The translations under genes and the position numbers were made by a program. This document shows, piece after piece, positions 15,405 through 15,460 of a DNA stretch of 15,460 nt; within the stretch, counting starts at the first letter, position 1, and every line of letters begins with the position of its first letter. Source of the stretch: Oscillospiraceae bacterium (GTDB lineage Bacteria > Bacillota > Clostridia > Oscillospirales > Ruminococcaceae); assembly GCA_900765125.1 (NCBI GenBank), contig CAAFQL010000229.1:1-15460 (forward strand), read 5' to 3'. Below the pieces are notes generated by a model. It made no database searches and was not told the DNA's origin. It worked only from the letters and a program-made list of their open reading frames with translations.

Positions 15405-15460
15405 ATTAAAAATTATTATTAATATACTATACTATTATTAAAATAACCCTGCCATATCCA

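Overview
The window looks like chromosome from a fibre-degrading, low-G+C Firmicute of the Ruminococcus / Oscillospiraceae type. The reasons are a secreted GH74 xyloglucanase with a Thr-rich linker and a type I-like dockerin (a cellulosome plug), a Cthe_2159-type beta-helix protein, strong AAAGGAG ribosome binding sites, and AT-rich intergenic DNA with sigma-A-like promoters. The species cannot be fixed from the sequence alone. I see no mobile element, tRNA, rRNA or CRISPR array.

Layout. 1-1904 (+) is the 3' part of a secreted Cthe_2159-like beta-helix carbohydrate-binding protein; its start lies outside the window. It converges on 1972-3603 (-), a membrane-anchored VanY-type D,D-carboxypeptidase with an unusually long cytoplasmic N-terminus, and the two share a bidirectional terminator. 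From a divergent promoter region (3604-3926), 3927-6641 (+) encodes the GH74-dockerin xyloglucanase, followed 34 bp later by a 144-residue protein of unknown function; a strong bidirectional terminator closes this pair. On the minus strand, 8750-7202 is an ECF sigma factor overlapping its probable transmembrane anti-sigma factor. Next come an FkbM-family methyltransferase (8871-9935), a small bacterial-PH-like protein (10101-10508), and a GH31 alpha-xylosidase of the YicI type (10541-12874). Diverging from the GH31 gene, 13208-15335 (+) encodes an OmpR-type response regulator and its histidine kinase, ended by a strong hairpin terminator.

How it may work together. The GH74 enzyme would cut xyloglucan outside the cell, probably held on a cellulosome by its dockerin. 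The GH31 enzyme has no signal peptide and carries the full YicI active site at identical spacing, so it would remove alpha-xylosyl groups from imported oligosaccharides in the cytoplasm. Two signalling modules (ECF sigma/anti-sigma and a two-component system) lie between or beside these genes. The GH74 promoter and the two-component promoter share an 11-bp box and a TTGCAATT -35 region, so a shared regulator is possible. This regulatory link is inference. No transporter, beta-galactosidase or scaffoldin is in the window, so the pathway here is partial.
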